Made by a program: the position numbers and the translations under genes
The notes under the pieces: model-generated
The model's database searches: none
What the model saw: the letters and a program-made list of their open reading frames with translations, nothing else
What the model was told of the DNA's origin: nothing
Part shown: positions 42,308-51,270 of the stretch, one piece after another
Position numbering within the stretch: position 1 is the first letter of the stretch
Layout of the letters: every line of letters begins with the position of its first letter
DNA from: Luteipulveratus mongoliensis
Lineage (GTDB): Bacteria > Actinomycetota > Actinomycetes > Actinomycetales > Dermatophilaceae
DNA: 64,000 bases
Assembly: GCF_001190945.1 (NCBI RefSeq)
Contig: NZ_CP011112.1
Location: forward strand, 992,001 to 1,056,000
Reading direction: 5' to 3'

Positions 42308-43518
42308 CTGATCACCTTGGTCTCGATACTGACTCCGCAAGCGCTCCGTCCCACTCGACCAGCGGGAGTGTTCTCGTCACGGGGATTGCTGAGCTGGTCA
42401 CCAATGATCCGTCTCTCGAGGGGCCGCTGGGCATCGTGCGGGACGCCGCGCTGGTCGTCGAGGACGATCGCGTCGCGTGGGTCGGCCGAGCAGCAGACGC
42501 GCCGGCCGCCGACCGCACCTTCGACCTCGTAGGCCGTTGTGTCGTACCAGGATTCGTCGACAGTCACTCCCACCTGGTCTTCGCGGGAGATCGGTCGGCG
42601 GAGTTCGCCGCGCGCATGACGGGCGAGCCGTACGACGGTGGCGGGATCGCCGTCTCGGTCGAGGCGACCCGGGCCGCGAGCGACGACGAGCTGCGCGGTC
42701 TCCTCACCCACCGCGTCGCCGAGATGCGGTCCCAGGGCAGCACGACGATCGAGATCAAGAGCGGCTACGGACTCAATGTCGACGACGAGGCCCGCGCCCT
42801 CCGCCTCGCCCGCGAGCTCACCACCGAGACCACCTTCCTCGGCGCGCACGTGGTGCCGCCCGAGGCGCGAGGCGACCGGTCGGCGTACGTCGACCTGGTC
42901 GTCGGCGACATGCTCACCGCCTGTGCGCCGCACGCCCGCTGGATCGACGTGTTCTGCGAGCCCAACAGTCCGTACGCCTTCACCGAAGACGAGTCCCGCC
43001 GGGTGCTGCGGGCCGGTCTCGACGCCGGCCTCGAAGCGAGGGTGCACGGCAACCAGCTCGGCCCAGGTCCGGGCGTACGCCTCGCCGTTGAGCTCGGCGC
43101 GGCCAGCGTGGACCACTGCACCTACCTGAGCGACGACGACATCGACGCGCTGGCGGGGAGTGAGACGGTCGCGACGCTGCTGCCGGGCGTGGAGTTCTCG
43201 ACGCGATCGCCCTACCCCGACGCCCGCCGGCTGCTCGACGCCGACGTCAAGGTCGCGCTGGCCAGCGACTGCAACCCGGGCACCTGCTACTCCAGCTCGA
43301 TCCCGCTGGCCATCGCCCTGGCGGTCCGCGAGATGGGCATGACGCCGGCCGAGGCGCTGCAGGCGGCCACCCTCGGCAGCGCTCGGTCGTTGCGCCGCGA
43401 CGATGTCGGACACCTGGCCCCAGGAGCACGTGCCGATCTCACGGTGCTGGACGCGCCGTCGTACCTGCACATCCCCTATCGCGTCGGCGTCCCGATCGCC
43501 CGCGCCCTCGACCTCTGA
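42304..43518 (+). CDS. hutI: Imidazolonepropionase
   Basis: A 404-residue amidohydrolase that opens the imidazolone ring to give N-formimino-L-glutamate. Motifs are [18 protein letters not shown] (metal HxH), EIKSGYGLN, the histidine in [22 protein letters not shown], and the aspartate in [14 protein letters not shown]. The family core starts near ITGIAEL-type sequence at about residue 25. The 20-odd residues before it (such as [16 protein letters not shown]) are encoded by a half copy of the dispersed palindromic element. The ATG overlaps the hutF stop (ATGA) and no other start is available before the core. Confidence 0.95.
   Translation: MTDHLGLDTDSASAPSHSTSGSVLVTGIAELVTNDPSLEGPLGIVRDAALVVEDDRVAWVGRAADAPAADRTFDLVGRCVVPGFVDSHSHLVFAGDRSAEFAARMTGEPYDGGGIAVSVEATRAASDDELRGLLTHRVAEMRSQGSTTIEIKSGYGLNVDDEARALRLARELTTETTFLGAHVVPPEARGDRSAYVDLVVGDMLTACAPHARWIDVFCEPNSPYAFTEDESRRVLRAGLDAGLEARVHGNQLGPGPGVRLAVELGAASVDHCTYLSDDDIDALAGSETVATLLPGVEFSTRSPYPDARRLLDADVKVALASDCNPGTCYSSSIPLAIALAVREMGMTPAEALQAATLGSARSLRRDDVGHLAPGARADLTVLDAPSYLHIPYRVGVPIARALDL
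42319..42367 (+). repeat. Half copy F of the CTGGTCGAGTAG element inside the hutI coding region
   Basis: GGTCTCGATAC, then CTCCGC-AA-GCGCTCCG and ACTCGACCAGCGGGA match the right half of copy C (13913-13959) at about nine of ten positions. It lies in codons 6-22 of hutI and is translated. The frame is kept open because the family's stop-bearing arm (CGAGTAG) is absent. Confidence 0.8.
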
Positions 43519-43530
43519 TCCCTCCGGCAG

Positions 43531-43561
43531 ACCGAGGGATGAGGCGAGATCAGACCTCGGT
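43531..43561 (+). terminator. Hairpin after hutI
   Basis: ACCGAGG and CCTCGGT pair over 17 bases, with an alternative TCCCTC/GAGGGA stem just upstream. It lies in the 81-bp gap before the histidine kinase gene and probably ends the hut operon. There is no T-run. Confidence 0.5.
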
Positions 43562-43599
43562 ACGACGGCCCGCGGCCTCTGCGCGAATACGCTGCTGAG

Positions 43600-44820
43600 G
43601 TGACCCTGGAGAACCGCTATGACCTGCTGAGGAGACGTCCGCGTCTGTTCGACGGGCTCATCGTCGGCGGGTTCGTGTTCGTGAGCCTGCTGGTCGCCTT
43701 CGCGTCATGGTGGCTCGCTCTCGTGGGTGTCGCGATCAGCATCCCGCTCTGGTGGCGCCGGACGCGCCCGCTGTGGTGTGCCGGCACGATGTTTGTGGCG
43801 TGTCTGGTCCAGCTCGCCACGCACAACAACGTCCTCCCGGCCGATGTCGCCCCCCTGTTCGCGATCTACGCCACGGCGGCTTACGGCCTCACGAAGCAGA
43901 CGCGTCTGGTCGGCCTCGTCCTGGGTCTCCTCGGCGCGGTCGCGGGTGGAGTGCGTTGGGGTCTGATCGATCCCGGTGGCGCGAAGACCCACGCGGTCAA
44001 CATTGCGCTGATGACCGTCTTCCTGACGATGGTCGCGGTCTCATCCTGGGTGCTCGGTGACCTGCTGCGGACCCGGAGGGCCGTCCTGGACCAGCTCCAG
44101 AAGCAGAACCGCGCGCTCGAACGCGACCAGGAGCAGCGCACAGCGATCGCCGCGCAGGAGGAGCGCTCCCGGATCGCCCGCGAGATGCACGACGTCGTTG
44201 CCCACTCACTCGCCGTCGTCGTGGTCCAGGCGGACGGCGGTGCGTACGCCGCTCGCTCGGGTTCGCAGGACACGGCGACAGCCCTCGAAAGGGCGGCCAC
44301 CACACTCGAAACGATCGGGGACGCCGCGCGCGAGGCCCTGACCGAGACCCGCCGGCTGGTCGGCGTGCTGCGCGAGCCGGGATCCGAGATGGAGCTCGCG
44401 CCGCAGGCCGGTCTAGACGCGATCGCCGGTGTGGCGGAGCGGACGACCGCGGCCGGCGTACCCACGACCTTCGAGGTGAGCGGCGAGCCAGGTGACGTAC
44501 CCCGCGACGCCGAGCTCGCGGCGTACCGCGTCGTGCAGGAGTCCCTCACCAACGTGATGAAGCACGCCGGTCCGCAGGCGTCGGCGCACGTCCGGCTCGA
44601 GCACCGGCCCGGCGAGATCGTGATCAGCGTGGTCGATGACGGACGCGGCAGCGACACCGTCAGTGACGGCGAGGGCAACGGCATCCCGGGCATGCGCGAG
44701 CGCGTACAGATCTACGGCGGCACGCTGGAGGCCGGTCCGCGACGCGGGCCCGGGTTCGCCGTGCAGGCCACGATTCCCGTGACCCAAGAGGTCCGGTCAA
44801 CGACAAGGAGCAATGCATGA
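43600..44820 (+). CDS. Sensor histidine kinase (NarX/DesK type)
   Basis: A 406-residue membrane kinase. About five helices fill residues 20-155 (LIVGGFVFVSLLVAFASWWL to IALMTVFLTMVAVSSWVLG), followed by a short coiled coil, the HisKA_3 dimerisation helix with phospho-accepting His in AREMHDVVAHSLAVVV, and a HATPase_c domain with the N box ESLTNVMKHAG and the G box VVDDGRGS and GNGIPGMRERV. No large external sensor domain is present, so it probably senses a membrane signal. Starts at GTG 43600. Its end overlaps the response regulator by four bases. Confidence 0.92.
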   Translation: MTLENRYDLLRRRPRLFDGLIVGGFVFVSLLVAFASWWLALVGVAISIPLWWRRTRPLWCAGTMFVACLVQLATHNNVLPADVAPLFAIYATAAYGLTKQTRLVGLVLGLLGAVAGGVRWGLIDPGGAKTHAVNIALMTVFLTMVAVSSWVLGDLLRTRRAVLDQLQKQNRALERDQEQRTAIAAQEERSRIAREMHDVVAHSLAVVVVQADGGAYAARSGSQDTATALERAATTLETIGDAAREALTETRRLVGVLREPGSEMELAPQAGLDAIAGVAERTTAAGVPTTFEVSGEPGDVPRDAELAAYRVVQESLTNVMKHAGPQASAHVRLEHRPGEIVISVVDDGRGSDTVSDGEGNGIPGMRERVQIYGGTLEAGPRRGPGFAVQATIPVTQEVRSTTRSNA

Positions 44821-45497
44821 ACGAGGACGGGTCCATCGGGGTCTTCCTGGTCGATGACCAGGCGTTGGTGCGGGCCGGCTTCCGCATGGTGCTGGACGCT
44901 GAGCCGGGAATGACCGTGCTCGGTGAGGCGTCCGACGGGCAGGAGGCCGTGGAGAGCCTCGGCCTGCAGCGGGCTGATGTCGTGCTGATGGACGTACGCA
45001 TGCCTCGCCTCGACGGCGTCGAAGCCACTCGGCAGATCTGTGCGCGCCCGGATGCGCCCGCGGTCCTGGTGCTGACGACGTTCGATCTCGATGAGTACGC
45101 CTTCGCCGCGCTCAAGGCGGGCGCCGCCGGGTTCCTGCTCAAGGACGCCGGGCCGTCGGATCTGCTGGCCGCTATTCGGACCGTGCATGCGGGCGACGCG
45201 GTGGTGGCGCCCTCGACGACACGGCGACTGATCGACCGGTTCTCCGAGCACCTGCCCGATGGCGAGGCGCCGACACCTGATGACCGGCTCGGCCTGCTCA
45301 CGGATCGCGAGCGTGAAGTTCTTGTCGCCGTTGGTCAGGGCCTGACCAATACGGAGATCGCGTCCGCGCTTTTTGTTGCGGAGGCCACAGTCAAGACTCA
45401 CATCGGCCGCATTCTGGCCAAGCTCGGTTTGCGCGACCGGGTGCAGATGGTGGTCCTCGCGTACGAGACGGGCCTGGTCCGCGTCACCGGCACCTAG
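44817..45497 (+). CDS. Response regulator, NarL/FixJ family
   Basis: A 226-residue regulator with a receiver domain (phospho-accepting Asp in LMDVRMPRLDG, switch Thr in LVLTTFDLDEY, Lys in GFLLKDAGPSD) and a C-terminal LuxR-type helix-turn-helix (LTDREREVLVAVGQGLTN, then EATVKTHIGRILAKL). It is coupled to the upstream kinase. The regulon is not visible in the window; the next gene downstream, an ECF sigma factor, is separated by 298 bases. Confidence 0.93.
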   Translation: MNEDGSIGVFLVDDQALVRAGFRMVLDAEPGMTVLGEASDGQEAVESLGLQRADVVLMDVRMPRLDGVEATRQICARPDAPAVLVLTTFDLDEYAFAALKAGAAGFLLKDAGPSDLLAAIRTVHAGDAVVAPSTTRRLIDRFSEHLPDGEAPTPDDRLGLLTDREREVLVAVGQGLTNTEIASALFVAEATVKTHIGRILAKLGLRDRVQMVVLAYETGLVRVTGT

Positions 45498-45795
45498 CCC
45501 AAAAAGCCCGTCATTCCGCCGGTAAAGGCGGCCATCCCGCGCCGGATCGCGGCCACAGCGCCCCGACGCGGGATGACCATGGGAGCGCCCTCCGCCTAGC
45601 GGGCGACGCCCCGCCCCACCTGGAAGACGATGGAGGCCCCCAGGTCTGTCGCAGAACCCGCGAACATTCTTGGAGTGAATTCTCATCTGACTTGTGAGTG
45701 TGCTGACCGGCCCCAGAACGTCGTACTCTGAGTTACGGTCTGGCCGCAGGCTCGCGCCTGCGAGCGATCCAACGCAAACGTTCGAGGACTCTTAT
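45498..45795. other. Intergenic region before the sigma factor gene, with a hairpin
   Basis: About 298 bases without a gene. CATCCCGCG (45533-45541) and CGCGGGATG (45567-45575) form a perfect 9-bp stem, and an upstream GTCATTCCGC (45510-45519) could pair with the same GCGGGATGAC instead, so two alternative folds exist. This region probably ends the two-component transcript and holds the sigma factor promoter; the AT-richer stretch 45660-45700 is the best place for it. Confidence 0.5.
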
Positions 45796-47520
45796 ATGGC
45801 TCACATTGCTCGCTTCGAGGAGCCATTGGAGCAACCCCACGACAGCGATCGCATGCTGCTGGAGGCCGTACGATCCGGCGACCAGTCGGCGTACGGCGAC
45901 CTCTGGACCCGGCACGCGGACGCCGCACACCGGCTCGCTCGCGCCATCGCGCCGTCCAAGGAGACCGACGACCTGGTGAGCGAGAGCTTCACCCGGGTGC
46001 TGCGCGTGATCCGGGAGGGTGGCGGACCCGACACGGCGTTCCGGCCCTACCTGCTCAGCACGGTGCGGCGCGTGGCGATCGACACAGGCCGCACCTACAG
46101 CCAGCGCATCCAGCTGACCGACGACACCGAAGACCTCGACACGACCACGGTGGTCACGCCCGCCGACAAGGCCGTCGACCACGAGGAGCAGCGAGTCGTC
46201 TGGGCGGCCTGGAAGTCCCTCCCCGAAGAGTCTCAGACGCTGCTGTGGCACCTGCTGGTCGAGGAGGAGACGCCTGCGCAGCTCGCGCCGGTCCTCGGCA
46301 TCACGGCCAACGGAGTGTCCTCACGAGCCAAGCGCGCCAAGGAGCGGCTGCGTCAGGCGTTCCTCAGCGAATACGTCGCCGGTGCGCACGACGAGGAGTG
46401 CCGCGACATCCGGCGGCTGATGGGTGCCCACGTCCGCGACGGGCTGTCCAGCCGCGACGACGCCGTGGTGAGCGAGCACCTCGAGGACTGCGACTCCTGC
46501 GGCGCTGCCCTGCTGGCGATCAGCGACACCAACGCAGGCATGCGCATCCTCGTGCTGCCGGTGCTGCTCGGTGGCACCGCGGTGGCGACGAGCTATCTCG
46601 CGTCGGCCGGTACGACTGTGGTTGCCGGTGCGGCGGCTGGCGGCGCTGCCGCCGGTGCTGCTGGCGGCGCGTCTGGTGGCGCCTCCGCGGGAGGCTTCTC
46701 GTTCTGGCCCCCGCCGGGCCTCACCAGCCCGGGACGCGTCGGCGCCGCTGGTGGTGCGGCTGTTGCGGTGGTCGCCGTCGCCGCAGCAGCCTTCGGGCTC
46801 GTCGGCTCCGGAGGCACCGAACCAAGCCCGCCCAAGCCCGTGTCGCGAGCCACGAGTGCCGCCCCGGCCAAGCCCGGCCCCGCGCCAGCACCGGCGCCTG
46901 GCGCCAACCCCCCGGCGCCGGCGCCCAAGCCCGCTCCGCCTGGGAGCAAGCCGGCGCCCCCAGCCGCGCAGCCATCGCCGGCCACCCCGCCGCCCGTGGT
47001 TGTCGTGACCAGCAGCCCGCCCACGCCGAGCCCGGACTCGCCCGCGCCGACGTCGGCCAGTACGCCGCCGTCGAGCAGCTCAACGCCGCCGCCGAGTACT
47101 CCCACGAAGCCACGGCCGACCCAGTCGCCGACAACGCGGCCCACGGCCACTCCGAGCTCGACGACCGTCCCGACGTCACCTCCGACCACGCGCCCGACGA
47201 CGCCTCCGCCCCCCACGCACGCTCCGCCCGAGCCGGTGACGATGACGTTCACGTTCACACCGCGGACGATTCTGCCGACCTACGCGCGCCTCGAAGCAAC
47301 GGCTGGCTGGCAGCTCGTGTCGTTGCGCGGCCACGATCGCATCCAGCGGATCCCCGGACCGGCCGAGACGTTCGAGGGCTATCTGCCGCCGGGCACCTCA
47401 ACGCTGACCGTGCGCAGTGCGCGCATCCCCGACAAGGGGCTGCTGAACGCGAGGTTCACCCTCACCCCGCTCAGCCTCTTCCCGTTGCCGGGGAGCCGCA
47501 CCTACCCGCTGACGCCCTGA
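45796..47520 (+). CDS. ECF sigma factor fused to a zinc-binding anti-sigma domain and membrane/surface region
   Basis: A 574-residue fusion. Residues about 20-90 are sigma region 2 (LLEAVRSGDQSAYGDLWTRH, DDLVSESFTRVLRVI), and about 125-185 are region 4 (AWKSLPEESQTLLWHLLVEE, LAPVLGITANGVSSRAKRAK). A ZAS-type zinc motif HxxxCxxC (His228, Cys232, Cys235) follows, then hydrophobic segments near 249-272 and 315-336, a Pro/Thr/Ser-rich stretch of about 150 residues, and a C-terminal beta-rich domain outside the membrane. It is thus a sigma factor tied to its own anti-sigma and a possible sensor. The ATG at 45796 follows GAGGA; a GTG at 45694 is less likely. Confidence 0.88.
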   Translation: MAHIARFEEPLEQPHDSDRMLLEAVRSGDQSAYGDLWTRHADAAHRLARAIAPSKETDDLVSESFTRVLRVIREGGGPDTAFRPYLLSTVRRVAIDTGRTYSQRIQLTDDTEDLDTTTVVTPADKAVDHEEQRVVWAAWKSLPEESQTLLWHLLVEEETPAQLAPVLGITANGVSSRAKRAKERLRQAFLSEYVAGAHDEECRDIRRLMGAHVRDGLSSRDDAVVSEHLEDCDSCGAALLAISDTNAGMRILVLPVLLGGTAVATSYLASAGTTVVAGAAAGGAAAGAAGGASGGASAGGFSFWPPPGLTSPGRVGAAGGAAVAVVAVAAAAFGLVGSGGTEPSPPKPVSRATSAAPAKPGPAPAPAPGANPPAPAPKPAPPGSKPAPPAAQPSPATPPPVVVVTSSPPTPSPDSPAPTSASTPPSSSSTPPPSTPTKPRPTQSPTTRPTATPSSTTVPTSPPTTRPTTPPPPTHAPPEPVTMTFTFTPRTILPTYARLEATAGWQLVSLRGHDRIQRIPGPAETFEGYLPPGTSTLTVRSARIPDKGLLNARFTLTPLSLFPLPGSRTYPLTP

Positions 47521-47541
47521 CGTTCGTACGCCTCCCGCGCC

Positions 47542-48360
47542 TCAGCAGGTCGGCAGTGACTTGAGCTGGTAGCCGCGTGAGTGCAGGTTGCGCAGCACCG
47601 TGGCCAGCGCGGCGATGCTCTGCGAGCGGTCACCGCCACCGTCGTGCATCAGGATCACGGCGCCCGGGTGTGCACCCGAGATCGCTTGCTGTGCAATGGC
47701 ATTCGCGCCTGGCTTGCTCCAGTCGCGGGTGTCGACATCCCACAGCGCCACGTGCTGGTGGCGCGAGTGGATGGCGTTGGTGACCGTCTTGTTGACCGCG
47801 CCGTAGGGCGGCCGTACGCACCGAAGCGGCTGACCGAGCGCAGTCGCGGTGCGGTCCAGCTGGCTGGACAGGGCCGTCGGTCCGAGCTTGGTGAGATCCG
47901 AGTGGTCCCAGCTGTGGTTGCCGATGCGGTGACCGGCCTGACGGACCTGACGCACCAGCGACGGGTGCTCCGTGGCGTGCACGCCGACCTCGAAGAACGT
48001 CGCGTGGGCGCCGTACTGCTTCAGCAGCCGCAGCACCTGAGGTGTCCAGCGCGGGTCCGGGCCGTCATCGAACGTGAGATAGATCGTCCGGCCGGCGGCT
48101 GGGATGCGGTCGTCCATCGCCGGCGGTGAGGTGGGCACCGGCACGGGCCGATCCGGAGTGACTCGCGGCGATGGACGATCGGCGCCGTGTGGCCGGTCGG
48201 CGTCACCGCCCTTGGCCGACGTGGCGGTGGCCGTCCCCGAGCCGACCACCGTCACCTTCGCCCGCGAAGCGTCAGCGCTCCCCACCTGCCAAGCACCTGC
48301 CGTCGTCACCGTCGTCACTGCAATGGCCGCCGACACGACAGCCCACCCCCGAGCACGCAT
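47542..48360 (-). CDS. Secreted polysaccharide deacetylase (CE4)
   Basis: A 272-residue exported enzyme. A signal peptide (GWAVVSAAIAVTTVTTAGAW) and a Pro-rich linker of about 60 residues precede a NodB domain. Its motifs are YLTFDDGPDPRW (catalytic base and metal Asp), GNHSWDHSDL (metal histidines), RPPYGAVN, the DVDTRDW region and ILMHDGGGDR with the catalytic histidine. It removes N-acetyl groups from peptidoglycan or another cell-wall polysaccharide. It converges with the sigma factor gene. Confidence 0.93.
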   Translation of the reverse strand: MRARGWAVVSAAIAVTTVTTAGAWQVGSADASRAKVTVVGSGTATATSAKGGDADRPHGADRPSPRVTPDRPVPVPTSPPAMDDRIPAAGRTIYLTFDDGPDPRWTPQVLRLLKQYGAHATFFEVGVHATEHPSLVRQVRQAGHRIGNHSWDHSDLTKLGPTALSSQLDRTATALGQPLRCVRPPYGAVNKTVTNAIHSRHQHVALWDVDTRDWSKPGANAIAQQAISGAHPGAVILMHDGGGDRSQSIAALATVLRNLHSRGYQLKSLPTC

Positions 48361-48523
48361 GATTCATCCCTTGTCTGCGCTGGTGCCGGCCATCGCCCCC
48401 GACAGCCCCCGAGAACACCTGCGCTTCACAGGGTCTGACGCCACAGGACGCAAACAGGTTGGTCACGGAAAGGTCAACATCCGGTGTGTGTTCGGGTGGC
48501 TGCGTATGCCCCCGGGCATGACG

Positions 48524-48557
48524 ACGGGCGCCCTCCCGGGGTGGAGAGGGCGCCCGT
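48524..48557 (-). terminator. Terminator hairpin after the DUF4333 gene
   Basis: ACGGGCGCCCTC and GAGGGCGCCCGT form a perfect 12-bp stem around 10 bases, 23 bases beyond the DUF4333 stop codon on the minus strand. The rest of the 219-bp gap up to the deacetylase start shows no gene. Confidence 0.65.
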
Positions 48558-48579
48558 TCGGTGCAGCTGGTCTGCCGGG

Positions 48580-48888
48580 TCAGCCCTTGCCGTTGGGCAG
48601 GAAGCTGTAGCTGACGTTGTCGCCGTCCACCTTGGTGACCTTGGCGTCGTACTTGATCTTCGCGCCGTCAACCTGGATGTCACAGTCGGACTTGGCGCCG
48701 ACCTCGGCCTTGAGATCGTCGTGGCACTCGACCTTGCCGTACTTGTGGTCGGGAGCGCGCTCCTGCAGGACGCGCTTCAGCTCCTTCTCGACCTTGCCGT
48801 TGTCGACCTCTTTGGAACAACCGGCGAGACCGAAGATGAGAACTGTGCCAGCTGCGGCAGCAGCAATCGAACGACGTGCAGTGGACAT
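48580..48888 (-). CDS. DUF4333 domain lipoprotein
   Basis: A 102-residue lipoprotein. The signal peptide RSIAAAAAGTVLIFGLAGC ends in a lipobox, and the mature 80 residues have the DUF4333 layout: an amphipathic helix (NGKVEKELKRVLQERAP) and two cysteines in VECHDDLKA and KSDCDIQVDG, likely a disulfide. The function of the family is unknown. The ATG at 48888 follows GGAGGAAGAC. Confidence 0.85.
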   Translation of the reverse strand: MSTARRSIAAAAAGTVLIFGLAGCSKEVDNGKVEKELKRVLQERAPDHKYGKVECHDDLKAEVGAKSDCDIQVDGAKIKYDAKVTKVDGDNVSYSFLPNGKG

Positions 48889-48937
48889 GGTCTTCCTCCG
48901 TCTTGGGGAACAGCTGCTCCGCATCGTACGCAGGCGG

Positions 48938-50263
48938 TTACAGGTCTGCGAGCAACACGACGGGCCGTTCTACGGCATCTGCGACAAAGCGCAGGAAGCC
49001 GCCTGCCACGCCACCGTCGCAGACCCGGTGATCGAAGCTCAGCCCGAGCTGCGTCACCTTGCGTACGGCCAGCTCGCCGTCGACGACCCAGGGGCGGTCG
49101 ATGATCCGGCCCACGCCGAGCATTCCGGCCTCGGGGTGGTTGATGATCGGTGTCGAACCATCGACCCCGAACACCCCGTAGTTGTTGAGCGTGAACGTGC
49201 TGCCGGTGAGGTCCTGCGGCGCGATGGTGCCGGCCTTCGCCTGGTCGACGAGTTCGCGCAGCCGAGAGGCCAGCTCGCGGGTCGTGAGGTTCTGGGCGTC
49301 GCGGACGACGGGGACGACGAGACCGCGCGGCGACTGCGCCGCGATCCCGAGGTGGACCGCGCCGTGTCGGACGATCTCCTGCGCCTCGACGTCGACGGAC
49401 GCGTTCAGCTCGGGGAACTTCACGAGCCCAGCGACACAGATGCGCGCCATGATCGCGAGGACGGCGATCCGCTCGAGCCCGAGCGCGGCCTTGGCCTCGA
49501 CGAGACCGGTGGCGTCGACGTCGACCCACGTAGTGGCGTCCGGAATCTCGCGTCGACTGGTGGTGACCCGGTCCGCGACCGTGCGACGGATCCCGGTGAG
49601 CGGAATCCGCTCGTCGCCGGTCGCCGCCGCTCGCTCCGTCATACCACCGACCGCTGCCTCGACATCGGCCCGTCGTACGACGTCGCCGGCTCGCGCTGCA
49701 GGCAGGCTCAACAGGTCGATCCCGTTGTCCTGGGCCAGCTTTCGCACGATCGGTGAGATCACGCGTACGACACCCTGCCTCTCCCGAGAAGGCGCCGGCG
49801 CGGCATGGCGCGGATCGTCGGCCTTCGCGGGGGAGTTGGTCCTCGTCGCCGCCGGCCGGACAACCCGGCGGCGACGAGTGCTGGGAGTGGCGCCGGTGCC
49901 GTAGCCGATGAGGACGGCTCCGGAGCCCTCATCAGCTGTCGCTCCGTTGCTCTCGGCGGGCACCGTGGCACCCGCGCGTTCTTCTTCGCGATACTGCCGT
50001 GCGCCCGAGAGAACCGTTGCTGCTTCTGCGGAGTCGCCGACCGTGATCAGCGGTGACCCCACCGGGACCACGTCCCCAACCGCGCCGTGGCGGGTGGCCA
50101 CACGACCGGCGTACGGGCACGGTACGTCGACGGTCGCCTTGGCGGTCTCGACAACGACCACCGTCTGGTCGACTACGACCTCGTCGCCGTCCTCGACCAG
50201 CCACTCGACGATCTCGGCCTCGGTCAGGCCCTCGCCGAGGTCAGGCAGATTGAAGACGCTCAT
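48938..50263 (-). CDS. bkdC: 2-oxoacid dehydrogenase E2 (dihydrolipoamide acyltransferase), branched-chain type
   Basis: A 441-residue E2 with one lipoyl domain (LPDLGEGLTEAEIVEWLVED, lipoylated Lys in VETAKATVDVP), an Arg/Pro/Ala-rich linker, the peripheral-subunit-binding domain (RVISPIVRKLAQDNGIDL), a second linker and the catalytic domain with GLSFDHRVCDGG near the end. It transfers the branched acyl group from lipoyl to CoA. Third in the E1alpha-E1beta-E2 operon; its ATG overlaps the E1beta stop. No E3 gene is present, so the complex must use one encoded elsewhere. Confidence 0.92.
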   Translation of the reverse strand: MSVFNLPDLGEGLTEAEIVEWLVEDGDEVVVDQTVVVVETAKATVDVPCPYAGRVATRHGAVGDVVPVGSPLITVGDSAEAATVLSGARQYREEERAGATVPAESNGATADEGSGAVLIGYGTGATPSTRRRRVVRPAATRTNSPAKADDPRHAAPAPSRERQGVVRVISPIVRKLAQDNGIDLLSLPAARAGDVVRRADVEAAVGGMTERAAATGDERIPLTGIRRTVADRVTTSRREIPDATTWVDVDATGLVEAKAALGLERIAVLAIMARICVAGLVKFPELNASVDVEAQEIVRHGAVHLGIAAQSPRGLVVPVVRDAQNLTTRELASRLRELVDQAKAGTIAPQDLTGSTFTLNNYGVFGVDGSTPIINHPEAGMLGVGRIIDRPWVVDGELAVRKVTQLGLSFDHRVCDGGVAGGFLRFVADAVERPVVLLADL

Positions 50264-51270
50264 GCCGACGCTCCTGCATGGGTGAGGTCCGGCACGTCGT
50301 CCCACTGCAGCCGACCGATCGCGTCGAGGATGCGCTCGACGCCCGGGAGGTAGGTGTGCTCGAGCTTCGGTGCGGGATAAGGGATGTCGAGCCCGGTGAC
50401 GCGGGCGACGGGTGCCTCCAACGAGTGGAAGCAACGCTCCGACACCCGCGCGGCCACCTCGCCGGCGACGCCGGCAAACCCCTGCGACTCGGACACGACC
50501 ACGCAGCGCCCGGTCCGGCGTACGGACTCGACCACGGTCTCGTCATCGAACGGGACGATGGTGCGCAGGTCGATGACCTCGACGTCCCAGCCTTCCTCGC
50601 GGGCCGCCTCCGCCGCCTTGAGTGCGGTCGGCACGGACGGGCCATAGGTGACGATCGTGACGTCAGTTCCCTTGCGGCGCACCGCTGCTCGGCCGAACGG
50701 CGGCTCCTGGACGGGCAGCTCGAGGTCAGCCTTGGACCAGTAGAGAACCTTGGGTTCCATGAAGATCACGGGGTCCGGGTCCGCGATGGCCTCACGCAGC
50801 AGGCTGTACGCGTCCGCCGGCGTCGAGGGCGTCACGACCTTGAGTCCGGGCGTGTGAGCGTAGTAGCCCTCGCTGGAGTCACAGTGGTGCTCGACCCCGC
50901 CGATGCCGCCGGCGTACGGGATGCGGATGACCATCGGGAGGGTGACCTTGCCGCCCGTGCGGTTGCGCATCTTGGCCAGGTGCGAGTTGATCTGCTCGAA
51001 CGCCGGGTAGGCGAAAGCGTCGAACTGCATCTCGACGACCGGCCGAAAACCGGTGAGGCACATACCGATTGCGAAACCAACGATGCCGGCCTCGGCGAGC
51101 GGGGTGTCGAAGCAGCGCTCCTCGCCGAACTCCTCGGTCAGCCCATCGGTGATCCGGAAGACGCCACCCAGGGTGCCGACGTCCTCACCGAACATCAGCA
51201 CGTTCTCGTCCTCGGCGATCGCGTCGTGCAGCGCCTGGTTAAGCGCATTCCCCATCGTGACCGTGCTCAT
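50260..51270 (-). CDS. bkdB: 2-oxoacid dehydrogenase E1 beta subunit
   Basis: A 336-residue transketolase-fold subunit. It has MGNALNQALHDAIAEDENVL, FGEDVGTLGGVFRITDGL, the TPP-contacting DTPLAEAGIVGFAIG, and HHCDSSEGYYAHTPGLKVVTP. It forms a heterotetramer with E1alpha for decarboxylation of branched-chain 2-oxoacids. It overlaps both neighbours by four bases, a sign of coupled translation for fixed stoichiometry. Confidence 0.93.
   Translation of the reverse strand: MSTVTMGNALNQALHDAIAEDENVLMFGEDVGTLGGVFRITDGLTEEFGEERCFDTPLAEAGIVGFAIGMCLTGFRPVVEMQFDAFAYPAFEQINSHLAKMRNRTGGKVTLPMVIRIPYAGGIGGVEHHCDSSEGYYAHTPGLKVVTPSTPADAYSLLREAIADPDPVIFMEPKVLYWSKADLELPVQEPPFGRAAVRRKGTDVTIVTYGPSVPTALKAAEAAREEGWDVEVIDLRTIVPFDDETVVESVRRTGRCVVVSESQGFAGVAGEVAARVSERCFHSLEAPVARVTGLDIPYPAPKLEHTYLPGVERILDAIGRLQWDDVPDLTHAGASA

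Noticed and set aside
46245-47564. A 439-residue frame inside the sigma factor gene
   Set aside because: It is a +1 shadow of the Pro/Thr-rich part of the sigma/anti-sigma fusion, is dominated by Arg and His, and has no recognisable domain.
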